Positions 1-9,630 of a DNA stretch of 64,000 nucleotides are shown one piece after another (within the stretch, counting starts at the first letter, position 1; each line of letters starts with the position of its first letter). The translations under genes were made by a program, and so were the position numbers. Source of the DNA: Paraburkholderia phenoliruptrix (GTDB lineage: Bacteria > Pseudomonadota > Gammaproteobacteria > Burkholderiales > Burkholderiaceae); the NCBI RefSeq assembly GCF_019511605.1, contig NZ_JAEUAV010000004.1, forward strand, positions 124,001 through 188,000, written 5' to 3'. Below the pieces are notes generated by a model, which was given only the letters and a program-made list of their open reading frames with translations, did no database searches and was not told the origin of the DNA.

Positions 1-1094
1 GTCTCGCCGGCCAGCACCGGTGCTGCGGTAATCGCACTGCCGTCAGTCTTCACGCGGGCGACCAGCGTGCCGTCGTCGCGCGACAGAAAGTGCACGTAGC
101 CCTGATAGTCGCCCAGCACTGCTGCATGACCGAGGATAAACGGCACGCCCAGTTCGCGATTCTTGAGCTTGTCGTTTTTCCACAGCGGCGTGCCGTTATT
201 CACGTCGAACGCGGACACGACCGACCAGTCGTCCGCCGCGACTACCGCGCGGTCGTCCTGGGCGAGACCGCTCGCGCTCGAAAACGCCTTTTCCCACAGC
301 GCGCGGCCCGAGTTCGCATCGAAACAGCCAAGCTGGCCCTGGAAGGTCACGGCGCAGGTTTCCGAACCAACCAGTGTGGGCGGGCCGGTCACGTCGTTAA
401 TGCGCTCTACTTCCGTCACGCCCTTCGGGTAAGACACCGGCGTTTGCCAGTAGGCCTCGCCCGTTTGCAGATTGATCGCCGAGAACGCGCCGCCGGGGAA
501 ACCGGCCAGCACGGCGGCGTCGCCCGCGAACGTCATGCCCGACGACACACGCAGATTGAGCGGCACAGCGCGGTTGCGGTAGTTCCACTTCTGCTCGCCG
601 GTTTGCGCGTTGAACGCAACGATCTGCCCGTCCACCGTCCGCACGACCACGAGACCATTGCCGACGAGCGGCGGCGAGATGATTTCGCCAGGCGCCTTCG
701 CAGTCCACAGTTGCTTGCCGTCGGCACCGAGCACATAGACGTCGCCCTTGAGGCCGCCGACCGCCGTCAACGTGCCGTCGCTGCCTACACCCGCGGAAAT
801 GTCGTCGTGCAGCTTGACTCGCCAGATGTCCTTACCAGTTTGCGCGTCGATCTTCGCAACCGAGCCGTTGGCGCCAGCCGCATAAACCGCGTCGCCGACC
901 GCGACCGGCGAGAACAGGTAGCGGCCTGCCTTGCCGACGCTCGTCTTCCACACTTGCTGCACGTCCAGCACGGGCTTGAACTCGGTGAGCGGCGTCGGCA
1001 CGCGGCGCTCGTCTTTCGTGGATGAGCATGCCGCGAGAGCGAGGACGGTCATCGCACAGACAACGGGCACAGCGTATCGTTTCAGCAGATTCAT
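1..1094 (-). CDS. bamB: Outer-membrane assembly lipoprotein BamB (3' end outside window)
   Basis: Beta-propeller lipoprotein of the BAM complex, which folds beta-barrel proteins into the outer membrane. About 364 codons are visible, so only roughly the last 15-20 residues of a usual 380-390 residue protein lie beyond base 1. The N-terminus is a lipoprotein signal, MNLLKRYAVPVVCAMTVLALAAC, with lipobox LAAC and lipidated Cys23. The body shows repeated propeller blades of the type GxVxAxDAxTGxxxW (e.g. AKIDAQTGKDIW, SAINLQTGEAYW). An in-frame ATG at 1109 is an alternative start five codons upstream; the 1094 ATG gives the cleaner signal peptide. It follows yfgM by 60 bp on the same strand, the usual yfgM-bamB pairing. 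Identification is firm; the start is less certain. Confidence 0.95.
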   Translation of the reverse strand, partial: MNLLKRYAVPVVCAMTVLALAACSSTKDERRVPTPLTEFKPVLDVQQVWKTSVGKAGRYLFSPVAVGDAVYAAGANGSVAKIDAQTGKDIWRVKLHDDISAGVGSDGTLTAVGGLKGDVYVLGADGKQLWTAKAPGEIISPPLVGNGLVVVRTVDGQIVAFNAQTGEQKWNYRNRAVPLNLRVSSGMTFAGDAAVLAGFPGGAFSAINLQTGEAYWQTPVSYPKGVTEVERINDVTGPPTLVGSETCAVTFQGQLGCFDANSGRALWEKAFSSASGLAQDDRAVVAADDWSVVSAFDVNNGTPLWKNDKLKNRELGVPFILGHAAVLGDYQGYVHFLSRDDGTLVARVKTDGSAITAAPVLAGE

Positions 1095-1154
1095 CGGTGG
1101 ACGAAGCATTCAGGAAAAGTTATAGAAAGGCCGCTTGGCCGTTGCATGCGGCGC

Positions 1155-1784
1155 TTAGCCGCCCAGCGCGTCCAGTTTGAACTGGATCAGCTGGCGCGTT
1201 GAGGTGTCGTTCTTCGGCAGCGCATCGAGCGCGAGCTTGTAGGCCGCGCGCGCGTCGTCACGCTTGCCTTGAGCGGCGAGCAGGTCGCCGCGGCCGTTTG
1301 CGACGATGCCCTTGAACGGCTCCGACTGCGGCTCTGCGAGCAGAGCGAGGCCCTGGTCGTAGGCCTTTTCGTCGAGCAGCAGCGAAGCGAGGCGCAGCTT
1401 GGCGACCTGCTTGAACTCGTCGTCCTTCGCGTGGTCGATGGTCCATTGCAACTGGGCTTTCGCACCGCCTTCGTCGCCGGCTGCGTAAAGTGCCTTCGCG
1501 GCGGCAAGCGCCGTCATTTGCGCGTAGGCGGTCCGGCTGAACTTGTCTTCCATGTCCGCGGCGACGCGCGCGATCTTCGCCTTGTCGCCCGATGCCACGG
1601 CCTGCTGCACCTGGTCGTACAGCACCGCCGCTTCCGCGGCCTGACGCCGCTGCCAAAAATTCCAGCCGTTCCAGCCGGCTGCGGCGACCAGCGCCACCAG
1701 CACGATCCACGTGGTTGCATTACCCCACTGCGTCCACCAAGCCTTCAGACTTTCAATCGATTCTTGTTCGTCGTGGTAACTCAT
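1155..1784 (-). CDS. yfgM: YfgM-type TPR protein, ancillary SecYEG translocon subunit
   Basis: A 209-residue inner-membrane protein with a short cytosolic N-terminus rich in acidic and Trp residues (SIESLKAWWTQWGN), one transmembrane helix at about residues 24-44 and a periplasmic domain of TPR-like helices. The family (YfgM/TPR_21) associates with SecYEG and periplasmic chaperones and is encoded just before bamB in many proteobacteria, as here (hisS 78 bp upstream, bamB 60 bp downstream). Length matches the family (about 206). The ATG start gives the typical MSYHDEQE beginning. Function is by family; nothing in the sequence departs from it. Confidence 0.9.
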   Translation of the reverse strand: MSYHDEQESIESLKAWWTQWGNATTWIVLVALVAAAGWNGWNFWQRRQAAEAAVLYDQVQQAVASGDKAKIARVAADMEDKFSRTAYAQMTALAAAKALYAAGDEGGAKAQLQWTIDHAKDDEFKQVAKLRLASLLLDEKAYDQGLALLAEPQSEPFKGIVANGRGDLLAAQGKRDDARAAYKLALDALPKNDTSTRQLIQFKLDALGG

Positions 1785-1862
1785 TGCCCGGCGATTTCCT
1801 CTTTCTTGCTACGGGTGTGTGTCGAGCCTGATCGGGAAAGAACCGGCTCGAGGACATCGCGA

Positions 1863-3203
1863 TCAGTCGTCGCCGTCTTCGGCGGTTGCAACCATCGCAT
1901 TGATTAGAAATTCGGTCAAGTCTTCGGCGGGCACGTTGTGTTGCTCGTTTTTACCGCCGTTAGCATTGGTATCTCGCAGCGGTTTGACCCCGACGGTGCC
2001 GTTGGCGATCTCGTCTTCGCCGAGCACGACCGCGAATGCCGCGCCGCTCGCGTCGGCGCGCTTCATTTGCGATTTGAAACTGGCCGACTGTCCGTCCGCG
2101 CTGCAATGCAGGATCACGTCGAGGCCCGTGTCGCGCAGCCGCTCCGCAATGATGAAGGCCTGCTCGCGCGCCGCGTCGCCCTGGTGGACCACGTAGACGT
2201 CGCAACCCTCGTCTTCCGGCACGAGTTGCTCTTCCTTCAGCAGCTCGAGAATGCGCTCGATGCCCATCGCCCAGCCGCAGGCGGCCGTGGCTTTGCCGCC
2301 GAGCTGCTCGATCAGCGGATCGTAGCGGCCGCCCGCGGCCACGGTGCCCTGTGCGCCGAGTTTGTCCGTCACCCATTCGAACACGGTCAGATTGTAGTAA
2401 TCGAGACCGCGAACCAGACGCGGATTGATCGTGAACGGAATGTTGTTGGCCTTCAGAATGCGCTGCAAACCTTCGAAGTGCGCGCGCGATTCCTCGCCGA
2501 GGAAATCGATCAGCTTCGGCGCGTTCTGCGCGACTTCCTGCAGCGCCGGATTCTTCGTGTCGAGCACGCGCAGCGGGTTCGTGTAGAGACGGCGCTTTGC
2601 GTCTTCGTCGAGCACGTCCATGTGCTTTTCGAGGTACGCGATCAGTTCGACGCGATGCGCCGCGCGCTCTTGCGCGAGACCCAGCGAATTGATTTCGAGC
2701 TTGATGCCCGTAAGCCCGAGGTCGTCCCACAGGCGCTGGCACATCATGATGATTTCTGCGTCCGCGTCAGGACCGGCGAAGCCGAGCGCTTCCACGCCGA
2801 CCTGATGGAACTGGCGATAACGGCCGCGTTGCGGGCGCTCGTGGCGGAACATCGGGCCGATGTACCACAGGCGCTTCGGGCCGTCGTACAGCATGTTGTG
2901 CTCGATCGCCGCGCGCACCACCGCCGCCGTGTTTTCCGGGCGCAGGGTCAGATTTTCACCGTTCAGCGCGTCGGTAAAGCTGTACATCTCTTTCTCGACG
3001 ATGTCGGTCACTTCGCCGATACCGCGCGTAAACAGCTGCGTATGCTCGACGATCGGCGTACGAATATTCTGGTATCCGTACGAACGCAGCATCGACTTGA
3101 CGGTGGTCTCGAAAAAGTCCCACAGCCCGGCGTCCTGCGGAAGGATGTCGTTCATGCCCTTCACGCCGGACAGCTTGTCGAGCTTTTTCTTCTGTTCAGT
3201 CAT
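1863..3203 (-). CDS. hisS: Histidine-tRNA ligase
   Basis: Class II aminoacyl-tRNA synthetase charging tRNA-His, 446 residues, cytosolic. The class II motif 2 region is visible at residues 119-140 ([20 protein letters not shown]), the HisA signature [15 protein letters not shown] at 263-277, the His[10 protein letters not shown] at 289-297 and motif 3 ([13 protein letters not shown]) at 310-322. A C-terminal anticodon-binding domain follows from about residue 335. It starts 18 bp downstream of the ispG stop, so the two are probably co-transcribed, and it is followed by yfgM and bamB as in many beta- and gammaproteobacteria. The C-terminus carries a short acidic tail (ATAEDGDD). Confidence 0.98.
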   Translation of the reverse strand: MTEQKKKLDKLSGVKGMNDILPQDAGLWDFFETTVKSMLRSYGYQNIRTPIVEHTQLFTRGIGEVTDIVEKEMYSFTDALNGENLTLRPENTAAVVRAAIEHNMLYDGPKRLWYIGPMFRHERPQRGRYRQFHQVGVEALGFAGPDADAEIIMMCQRLWDDLGLTGIKLEINSLGLAQERAAHRVELIAYLEKHMDVLDEDAKRRLYTNPLRVLDTKNPALQEVAQNAPKLIDFLGEESRAHFEGLQRILKANNIPFTINPRLVRGLDYYNLTVFEWVTDKLGAQGTVAAGGRYDPLIEQLGGKATAACGWAMGIERILELLKEEQLVPEDEGCDVYVVHQGDAAREQAFIIAERLRDTGLDVILHCSADGQSASFKSQMKRADASGAAFAVVLGEDEIANGTVGVKPLRDTNANGGKNEQHNVPAEDLTEFLINAMVATAEDGDD

Positions 3204-3221
3204 CTCTTGAATAGCCGATGT

Positions 3222-4538
3222 TTAGTTGAGCGCCTCGGCGCGGCCGTAGCGGCGCTCGACGTAGTCACTCACGATTTGCTGGAATTCCTGCGCGATGTTC
3301 TCGCCGCGCAGCGTCTTCACCTTCTCGCCGTCGATAAACACCGGCGCGGCTGGATTCTCGCCGGAGCCCGGCAGGCTGATGCCGATGTTCGCCTGCTTCG
3401 ACTCGCCCGGGCCGTTGACGATGCAACCCATCACCGCTACGTGCATTTTTTCGACGCCAGGATACTGATCACGCCACACAGGCATTTGCGTGCGCAAGTA
3501 CGTCTGAATTTGCGACGCGAGTTCCTGGAACAACGTGCTCGTAGTACGGCCGCAACCAGGGCACGCAATCACCATTGGCGTGAACGAGCGCAGTCCCATG
3601 GTCTGCAGGATTTCCTGGCCGACGATGACTTCGCCGGTACGCGGCGCGCCCGGTTCCGGGGTCAGCGAGATGCGGATGGTGTCGCCGATGCCCTGCTGCA
3701 AGAGCACCGACAATGCAGCCGTGGACGCGACGATACCCTTCGAGCCCATGCCCGCTTCCGTCAAGCCCAGATGCAGCGCGAACTCGCAACGGCGCGCGAG
3801 TTCGCGGTACACGGCGATCAGGTCCTGCACGCCGCTCACCTTGCACGACAGGATGATCTTGTTGCGCGCAAGGCCAAGTTCGACCGCGCGCTCGGCCGAG
3901 CCGATCGCCGACTGGATCAGCGCTTCGTACATGACGCTTTGCGCTTCCCACGGCGTGGAGCGCGCCGCGTTTTCATCCATCATCTTCGCAAGCAGGTCCT
4001 GGTCGAGACTGCCCCAGTTCACGCCGATACGCACCGGCTTGTCGTACTTCACGGCGGCTTCGATCATCTGCGCGAACTGCGTATCGCGCTTCGCGCCGTG
4101 CCCGACGTTGCCGGGATTGATCCGGTACTTCGACAACGCCTCCGCGCAGGCCGGATAGTCGCGCAGCAGCACGTGGCCGTTGTAATGAAAGTCGCCGACG
4201 AGCGGTACCGACACGCCCATGCGGTCGAGCTGATCGCGCACTGCCGGCACGGCCGCGGCCGCCTCCGGCGTGTTCACCGTGATGCGCACCAGTTCCGAAC
4301 CGGCCTGAGCCAGTTCCTTGATCTGGATGGCGGTGCCGATGGCGTCGGCAGTGTCCGTGTTCGTCATCGACTGCACGCGCACGGGCGCGTCGCCGCCGAT
4401 GGTGACAAGCTGGCCGCCCCAACGGACGTCCACCGCATGCGACCTGCGCCGCGGTGCCGGGCCGCCGAACACCGGCTCGTTTGAGACGATCTTGCTACTG
4501 GATTGGGATTGAGCTTCGGATTGCATCGAAAAACCCAT
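3222..4538 (-). CDS. ispG: 4-hydroxy-3-methylbut-2-en-1-yl diphosphate synthase (GcpE)
   Basis: Penultimate enzyme of the MEP isoprenoid pathway, a [4Fe-4S] reductive dehydratase acting on MEcPP. The 438 residues include the N-terminal TIM-barrel part and the cluster ligands Cys326 and Cys329 ([10 protein letters not shown]) and Cys372 ([10 protein letters not shown]), with Glu379 completing the usual site. Length fits the proteobacterial form of about 420-440 residues, with a Ser/Gln-rich leader. A second in-frame ATG at 4526 (MQSEAQ) is an equally good start. The gene sits between rodZ and hisS, but a hairpin with a T-run at 4577-4609 lies in front, so part of its expression may come from its own promoter. 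Confidence 0.97.
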   Translation of the reverse strand: MGFSMQSEAQSQSSSKIVSNEPVFGGPAPRRRSHAVDVRWGGQLVTIGGDAPVRVQSMTNTDTADAIGTAIQIKELAQAGSELVRITVNTPEAAAAVPAVRDQLDRMGVSVPLVGDFHYNGHVLLRDYPACAEALSKYRINPGNVGHGAKRDTQFAQMIEAAVKYDKPVRIGVNWGSLDQDLLAKMMDENAARSTPWEAQSVMYEALIQSAIGSAERAVELGLARNKIILSCKVSGVQDLIAVYRELARRCEFALHLGLTEAGMGSKGIVASTAALSVLLQQGIGDTIRISLTPEPGAPRTGEVIVGQEILQTMGLRSFTPMVIACPGCGRTTSTLFQELASQIQTYLRTQMPVWRDQYPGVEKMHVAVMGCIVNGPGESKQANIGISLPGSGENPAAPVFIDGEKVKTLRGENIAQEFQQIVSDYVERRYGRAEALN

Positions 4539-4576
4539 TTACGCCGCACGCGCCACACAAATGCAGCGCCTGAATT

Positions 4577-4609
4577 GAAAAAGCGCCGCGGTCCGGTTGG
4601 CCGCGGCGC
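4577..4609 (-). terminator. Rho-independent terminator after rodZ
   Basis: On the minus strand a perfect 9-bp GC stem (GCGCCGCGG with CCGCGGCGC, arms at 4601-4609 and 4583-4591) encloses a 9-nt loop and is followed directly by five T (4578-4582). It sits 13 bp after the rodZ stop and about 40 bp before the ispG start. Confidence 0.75.
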
Positions 4610-4621
4610 ACACCGTCTGTA

Positions 4622-5707
4622 TCAAGGCAACGCAAAACGCGCCACGTTGCCTTTGGCCGCCGCATATTTCGACGGATCGACCGGGGCGCCGTCCAGCGTG
4701 ATCGACTCCAGACCCGCCTTGTTGCCGACGGTCACCTTGAAAGGCGCCTCGCCCGTTACTTCTTTCGTATCGCCTGCACGCACGAGGCCGGAGAACACTT
4801 CCTTGCCGTCTTTGCCACGCACGCTGAACCAACTGTCCTGACTGACGCGCAACGCAATGGTTGCCGAACCGGCAACCGGCGCTGCCCCCGACACCGCCGG
4901 CGCACTCGCGGCCGCTGCGGCAGGTGCAGCAGGTGCCGCCGGCGTCGCCGTGACGGGAGGCGCCGAAGCCGGCGCCGTGCCCGCCGCGAGCGGTGCCGGC
5001 ATGGGCGTGGCCGACGCCGCGCCCGGTGCCGCAGTTTGCGCCTCGGGCGCCGACGCCGCCTCCTGAGCGGCGGCGGCCTCCGATCCGGCTGCCGGACCCT
5101 GCCCGACCGCGCCGACGGCGCCCGATGCGCCACTGACGCCACCCGCGCCACCATTGGCGCTCGCCTTCAGACGCGCGAGCCACGCTGTGGAATCGCCGCC
5201 GTTGGTGTGCCACATGGCGAGCGCAATGACCGCGACGATCACCGCCGCGACACCCCACAACCACGAGCGGCTTTTTTGCGCGCCGCCGCCAAGCGACAGC
5301 GACACACGGCCGCGCGGCAAATCTCGACCCGACGAGGCCGGCATCGACAGATCCGGCGCGGGGACGCCCTTCTCGCGACGCAGAACCTGGGTGAACGGCG
5401 TGGGATCGGCGCCGAGCATCTTCGCGTAGCTGCGCACCACGCCGAGCGCGAACGTAGTGTCCGGCAGATGGCTGATGTCGCCCGCCTCCAGCGCGCGCAA
5501 CTTGCCGGGAGCCACCTTGAGCCGCGCGGAGACGTCTTCGATCGACCAGCCCCTGGATTCGCGCAGTTGCGTCAAGCGCGCGCCCACCGCCGCCAAAGAG
5601 TCCAGGCCCGGCTGCCCCACAGGCTGCACCACCGCCCGCGCGACAGATGCCAAGCGGCCTTCGTTCGTGTCTGTGTCCTGCGGCTGCGGGTGCTGCGGCT
5701 CACTCAT
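4622..5707 (-). CDS. rodZ: RodZ-like helix-turn-helix membrane protein
   Basis: Bitopic membrane protein with RodZ architecture, 361 residues: cytosolic Xre-type HTH at about 38-105 (LAAVGARLTQLRESRGWSIE), a basic juxtamembrane stretch, one transmembrane helix at about 149-166 (WLWGVAAVIVAVIALAMW), a long Ala/Pro/Gly-rich low-complexity linker from about 175 to 275 and a C-terminal beta domain (DUF4115). RodZ links MreB to the peptidoglycan elongation machinery; here that role is taken from family and neighbourhood (rlmN upstream, ispG-hisS downstream). The gene called pilF/pilW that lies between rlmN and rodZ in many relatives is missing. The linker is alanine-rich and low in sequence conservation. 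Confidence 0.88.
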   Translation of the reverse strand: MSEPQHPQPQDTDTNEGRLASVARAVVQPVGQPGLDSLAAVGARLTQLRESRGWSIEDVSARLKVAPGKLRALEAGDISHLPDTTFALGVVRSYAKMLGADPTPFTQVLRREKGVPAPDLSMPASSGRDLPRGRVSLSLGGGAQKSRSWLWGVAAVIVAVIALAMWHTNGGDSTAWLARLKASANGGAGGVSGASGAVGAVGQGPAAGSEAAAAQEAASAPEAQTAAPGAASATPMPAPLAAGTAPASAPPVTATPAAPAAPAAAAASAPAVSGAAPVAGSATIALRVSQDSWFSVRGKDGKEVFSGLVRAGDTKEVTGEAPFKVTVGNKAGLESITLDGAPVDPSKYAAAKGNVARFALP

Positions 5708-5924
5708 CCCAAATCCTTTCGCGTCGATTCTTTTTCACTTGTGCGACCGGACCGGTCCAAACTTCATGTCCGAATCGCAGACCGTTTATAACAAAATGCG
5801 CGGCCTCTTGTGCCGCTTCCGATCGATTCTGCAAACTTTCTTTTCAATTGCCGGGGCGTGAAGCGTCTTTCAGCATTTTCCGGTGCGCAGCACCGAATGC
5901 CCTGCAACCGCCGCCACTCCCCCG

Positions 5925-7091
5925 CTAAACCGCGCGAACCTCGATGACTTTTGCTGCCTTGCCGCTGCGCTCAGCGAGGCGCGTGCGGTCCTTCACCGCA
6001 CCGGCCAATTGACCGCAGGCAGCGTCGATGTCGTCGCCGCGCGTCTTGCGCACTGTGGTGACGACGCCCGCGTCCACCAGCACCTGCGCGAACCGCTTGA
6101 TCTGTTCCGGCCTGGAGCGCACGAGGCCCGACTCCGGGAACGGATTGAACGGAATCAGATTGAACTTGCACGGCACGTCGCGCGTCAGGGCGAGCAGCTC
6201 GCGCGCTTGCGCTTCGCTGTCGTTCACGCCGTCGAGCATGCAATATTCGAAGGTGATGAAATCGCGCGGCGCGACTTTCAGATAGCGCTGGCAAGCGGCC
6301 ATCAATTCGCGCAGCGGATATTTTTTATTGAGCGGCACCAGCATGTCGCGCAGCGGATCGCTCGGCGCATGCAGCGACACTGCGAGCGCAACCGGCAGAT
6401 CGGCGCCGAGCCGATCCATCATGGGAACGACGCCCGAAGTGGACAGCGTGACGCGCCGGCGCGACAGGCCGTAAGCGTTGTCGTCCAGCATGAGGCGCAT
6501 GGCGGGCACGACCGCGTCGTAGTTCAGAAGCGGCTCGCCCATGCCCATCATCACGACATTCGTGACGACGCGCTCGCCCTTGCCTTCACCGCCCGTGGCA
6601 CGGCCGCCGGCCGCCCCGAGCGACGCGCGCAGCGCAAATTCGGCCATGCGCAGCTGGCCGATGATCTCGCCGGTGGTGAGATTACGCGAGAACCCCTGCT
6701 TGCCGGTAGAGCAGAAGCGGCAGTTCACCGCGCAGCCCGCCTGCGAGGACACGCACAGCGTGCCGCGCGTTTCTTCCGGAATGAAGACGGTTTCGACTGC
6801 GTTGCTGTTGCCGACGTCGATCAGCCACTTGCGCGTGCCGTCGGCAGAAACATGGTCGCTAACGATGCCCGGCATGGAGATCGTGGCGCGCCCCTTGAGC
6901 TTTTCGCGCAAGGACTTCGCGAGATCGGTCATGCCGTCGAAGTCTGCAGCGTTGTACTGGTGGATCCAGCGCTGCAATTGCTTGGCGCGAAACGGCTTCT
7001 CGCCCAGGCTGTCGCAATAGGCGACGAGCCCTTGGGCGTCGAGGTCGAGAAGGTTGACGGTGGAACTGCTCGTCATATCGAATCCTGCCAT
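5925..7091 (-). CDS. rlmN: 23S rRNA/tRNA (adenine-C2)-methyltransferase RlmN
   Basis: Radical-SAM enzyme that methylates C2 of A2503 in 23S rRNA and A37 of some tRNAs. The 388 residues carry the radical-SAM cluster motif CAVNCRFC (Cys120, Cys124, Cys127) followed by [11 protein letters not shown], the [10 protein letters not shown] motif, and a C-terminal CG in DDIDAACGQ that fits the second catalytic Cys of the family. A second in-frame ATG lies five codons in (7076). It is 154 bp downstream of ndk on the same strand and 217 bp upstream of rodZ. Confidence 0.97.
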   Translation of the reverse strand: MAGFDMTSSSTVNLLDLDAQGLVAYCDSLGEKPFRAKQLQRWIHQYNAADFDGMTDLAKSLREKLKGRATISMPGIVSDHVSADGTRKWLIDVGNSNAVETVFIPEETRGTLCVSSQAGCAVNCRFCSTGKQGFSRNLTTGEIIGQLRMAEFALRASLGAAGGRATGGEGKGERVVTNVVMMGMGEPLLNYDAVVPAMRLMLDDNAYGLSRRRVTLSTSGVVPMMDRLGADLPVALAVSLHAPSDPLRDMLVPLNKKYPLRELMAACQRYLKVAPRDFITFEYCMLDGVNDSEAQARELLALTRDVPCKFNLIPFNPFPESGLVRSRPEQIKRFAQVLVDAGVVTTVRKTRGDDIDAACGQLAGAVKDRTRLAERSGKAAKVIEVRAV

Positions 7092-7245
7092 TTCAGTGCG
7101 AGACCAGGTTCATGCAACAAGCTGCATGACCGCAAAACCGTTCGCGCCCATCCCTGCTGCTTTTACCTTACTACTTTGCCCGGCGGTTGGTGCGAATTGG
7201 TGTGAATAAAGCCGCCTTGCCGCACCCGCGGCCGGGTAACCAGCA

Positions 7246-7671
7246 TTAGCGCGAATACACGTTCACTTGCGGGAAGAAGAACGCGATTTCAACCGCTGCC
7301 GTTTCGGCGGCGTCCGAACCGTGCACCGCGTTGGCGTCGATGCTGTCGGCGAAGTCGGCGCGAATCGTGCCCTTTTCAGCCTTCTTGGGGTCGGTTGCGC
7401 CCATCAGATCGCGGTGCTTCAGGATGGCGTTCTCGCCTTCCAGAACCTGCACGACCACCGGGCCGGAGATCATGAATTCGACCAGGTCCTTGAAGAACGG
7501 ACGTGCAGCGTGCACGGCGTAGAACTTCTCAGCGTCGGCGCGCGAGAGGTGGACCATGCGCGAAGCCACGATCTTCAGGCCAGCGTTTTCGAAACGGCTG
7601 TAGATCTGGCCGATCACGTTCTTGGCCACTGCGTCCGGCTTGATAATGGACAGGGTGCGTTCGATCGCCAT
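7246..7671 (-). CDS. ndk: Nucleoside diphosphate kinase
   Basis: Transfers the gamma phosphate from ATP to nucleoside diphosphates through a phosphohistidine. The 141-residue length is standard. The catalytic His117 lies in the signature [12 protein letters not shown], and the N-terminus [15 protein letters not shown] is typical. A GGAG Shine-Dalgarno sequence sits just before the ATG. It is the first gene of the minus-strand block that runs to bamB. A TACAAT -10-like hexamer lies about 50 bp upstream at 7718-7723. Confidence 0.98.
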   Translation of the reverse strand: MAIERTLSIIKPDAVAKNVIGQIYSRFENAGLKIVASRMVHLSRADAEKFYAVHAARPFFKDLVEFMISGPVVVQVLEGENAILKHRDLMGATDPKKAEKGTIRADFADSIDANAVHGSDAAETAAVEIAFFFPQVNVYSR

Positions 7672-8002
7672 AAAAACTCCAAAAAATTAAGAGGTTACAG
7701 ATTCAAATGAATCCGCAATTGTAGCATGTTCCCGTGTATGATTGCGATTGAACCCTTACAGCACTGAAAGACTCCAAGCAGGAGTTTCTGAATACTGGTA
7801 GCGTAGGCCGTGTGGGCGCTTCGACGCATTCTTCAATTCACTTTTGTCGCACCGGTGGCATTGAAACTCCCCGCGCTCGCGCTAATCTTAGGTACGGGTA
7901 GGCCGACGCGGGCGGCGAGAGCCTCCGGCGCGGCACACGGCAAAAGCGCCGGACAAACCGCTGACAACATCACGCAACACGCTTCTGACGTAAGGAGAGA
8001 CC
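7672..8002. other. Divergent intergenic region between ndk and the BI-1 gene
   Basis: 331 bp between two divergently transcribed genes, so both promoters must lie here. On the minus strand TACAAT at 7718-7723 is a plausible -10 for ndk, without a convincing -35. A small imperfect inverted repeat (GACTCC...GGAGTTTC) lies at about 7770-7788. For the plus-strand gene the only clear signal is the Shine-Dalgarno AAGGAGAG at about 7991-7998. An open frame at 7810-8022 has no ribosome site and no recognisable domain; I do not call it. Confidence 0.5.
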
Positions 8003-8701
8003 ATGAACGATCATCCGTATAGCTTTGGCCGCACTGGCGCGGTCAGCACGGTCGAAACGCGTAACCGCGTGCTACGAAACACCTACTGGCTGCTGGCGCT
8101 GTCCATGATTCCGACAGTGCTGGGCGCGTGGGTGGGGCTCGCCACCGGGTTTTCGCTGTTCGCCGCCACCAGTCCCGCCATGAGCCTGCTGGCGTTCTTC
8201 GCGATCGCGTTCGGCTTCATGTTCGCAATCGAGAAAACCAAGAACAGCTCCGCCGGCGTGTTCGTGCTGCTGGGCTTCACGTTCTTCATGGGCCTGATGC
8301 TGTCGCGCATTCTGGGCTTCGTGCTGGGTTTCTCCAACGGCCCGTCGCTCATCATGCTCGCCTTTGGTGGCACCGGTGTGATCTTCGCTTCAATGGCGAC
8401 CATTGCGACCGTCAGCAAGCGCGACTTCTCTGGTCTCGGCAAGTGGCTGTTCATGGGCGTGATCGTGCTGCTGCTCGCGTCCGTCGCGAACGTGTTCCTG
8501 CACCTGCCGGCGTTGATGCTCACGGTGTCCGTCATGGCCATCGTGATCTTCTCGGCCTATATGCTGTTCGACGTGCAGCGCGTCGTGAACGGCGGCGAGA
8601 CGAACTACATCACCGCAGCACTGGCCATCTATCTGGACCTGTACAACGTGTTCGTGAACCTGCTGGCGCTGCTCGGCATCTTCGGCGGCAACCGGAACTA
8701 A
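8003..8701 (+). CDS. Bax inhibitor-1/YccA family membrane protein
   Basis: A 232-residue polytopic inner-membrane protein with about seven hydrophobic helices after a polar N-terminus (MNDHPYSFGRTGAVSTVETRN). It fits the BI-1/YccA (UPF0005) family, whose E. coli member YccA binds and restrains the FtsH protease; ion leak has been shown for other members. The C-terminal helix pair around YMLFDVQRVVNGGETNYI, with Asp and Arg/Asn inside the membrane region, is characteristic. A strong AAGGAG site precedes the ATG. It is transcribed alone and ends at a clear hairpin terminator at 8764-8798. Confidence 0.92.
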   Translation: MNDHPYSFGRTGAVSTVETRNRVLRNTYWLLALSMIPTVLGAWVGLATGFSLFAATSPAMSLLAFFAIAFGFMFAIEKTKNSSAGVFVLLGFTFFMGLMLSRILGFVLGFSNGPSLIMLAFGGTGVIFASMATIATVSKRDFSGLGKWLFMGVIVLLLASVANVFLHLPALMLTVSVMAIVIFSAYMLFDVQRVVNGGETNYITAALAIYLDLYNVFVNLLALLGIFGGNRN

Positions 8702-8763
8702 GACCGTAACTAAGCCGCATGGTACGGAGTAAGGGCTCGGCGCTGAATGCGCCGGCCTTGTAG

Positions 8764-8798
8764 AAAAGCCCATAACGACTGCTCGTTATGGGCTTTTT
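8764..8798. terminator. Bidirectional rho-independent terminator
   Basis: AAAAGCCCATAACGA pairs perfectly with TCGTTATGGGCTTTT around a 4-nt loop and is followed by T residues. The A-run on the left arm makes it work for the convergent minus-strand MBL gene as well. Confidence 0.85.
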
Positions 8799-8849
8799 GT
8801 TTCCACGCCGTCGCCGTTGCTGGCGACATAAAAGCGACCGGGCCAGCCC

Positions 8850-9623
8850 CTACAGGCTCAGCCACGCGAACCCTTCCGCCTGCGAGGCCACCACCACCTC
8901 GGTCGGCGCAGCGCCCAACACGCCGGCCATCGCGGCCTGGGCGAGTTCGGGCAGATTGTTCTGCTGGCTCAGGTGCGCCGCAACAACGTGGCGCAAGCGC
9001 GAACGATCGAGCGAGGCGAGAATTTCAGCCGCCGCGTCGTTATTCAAATGCCCATGATTGCCGCCGATGCGCGCCTTCAACGACTGCGGGTAGCGGCTGC
9101 CGGCCAGCATACCCACATCGTGATTGCATTCCAGCACCAGCGCGTCACAACCGCTCAATACGGCGCTGATATGCGGCGTGGACGTGCCCACGTCCGTCAG
9201 CACACCGAGCCGGCTCACGCCATTGGAGAACACATATTGCAACGGCTCGCGGGCGTCGTGCGGAACCGTGTAGGGAAGAACGCTGAGGTCGCCGATTGCC
9301 ACCGCTTCGTCGCCCCATAGCACGTGCAGGTCGACGTCGGCTTCGTCCGCGCCCACCGCGCGCGCCGTGCCCCAGCTCATAAACAGCGGAATCGACCACT
9401 TGCGCGCCAAGGTCAGCGCGCTGCCAATGTGGTCGCTGTGTTCGTGCGTGATCAGAATGGCGTCGAGGGCTTCGGCACTCGAGCCGAGCCGGTTCAGGCG
9501 CCGCTCCACTTCCTTTGCAGAAAACCCGCAATCGAGCAGCACGCGCGTGGTGGTTGCGCCGCTTTGCGCTTCCACCAGCAACGCATTGCCTTCACTGCCG
9601 CTGCCAAGACTTGCGAACCGCAC
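8850..9623 (-). CDS. MBL-fold metallo-hydrolase (YycJ/WalJ-like)
   Basis: A 257-residue stand-alone metallo-beta-lactamase fold protein. The metal-binding motif ITHEHSDHIG is at residues 58-67 (His60, His62, Asp64, His65), with further ligands expected in the DVGTS, ECNHD and AAHLSQQNN segments. The N-terminus MRFASLGSGSEGNALLVE and overall pattern match the YycJ/WalJ-like subgroup, some of which are 5'-3' exonucleases; the substrate here is unknown. The start is GTG, 7 bp after the bamC stop, so it is read with bamC and probably dapA. A nuclease role is inference only. Confidence 0.85.
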   Translation of the reverse strand: MRFASLGSGSEGNALLVEAQSGATTTRVLLDCGFSAKEVERRLNRLGSSAEALDAILITHEHSDHIGSALTLARKWSIPLFMSWGTARAVGADEADVDLHVLWGDEAVAIGDLSVLPYTVPHDAREPLQYVFSNGVSRLGVLTDVGTSTPHISAVLSGCDALVLECNHDVGMLAGSRYPQSLKARIGGNHGHLNNDAAAEILASLDRSRLRHVVAAHLSQQNNLPELAQAAMAGVLGAAPTEVVVASQAEGFAWLSL

Positions 9624-9630
9624 AGTCAGC

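Noticed and set aside
1938..4484. An 848-codon open frame on the plus strand opposite hisS and ispG
   Set aside because: It is antisense to two certain genes, has no recognisable domain and is explained by the high GC at third positions, which removes stop codons.
5708..5924. A hidden pilF/pilW between rlmN and rodZ
   Set aside because: Only 217 bp, no open frame with TPR features.
7810..8022. 70-codon open frame before the BI-1 gene
   Set aside because: Overlaps the promoter and start of the BI-1 gene, no ribosome site, composition not protein-like.
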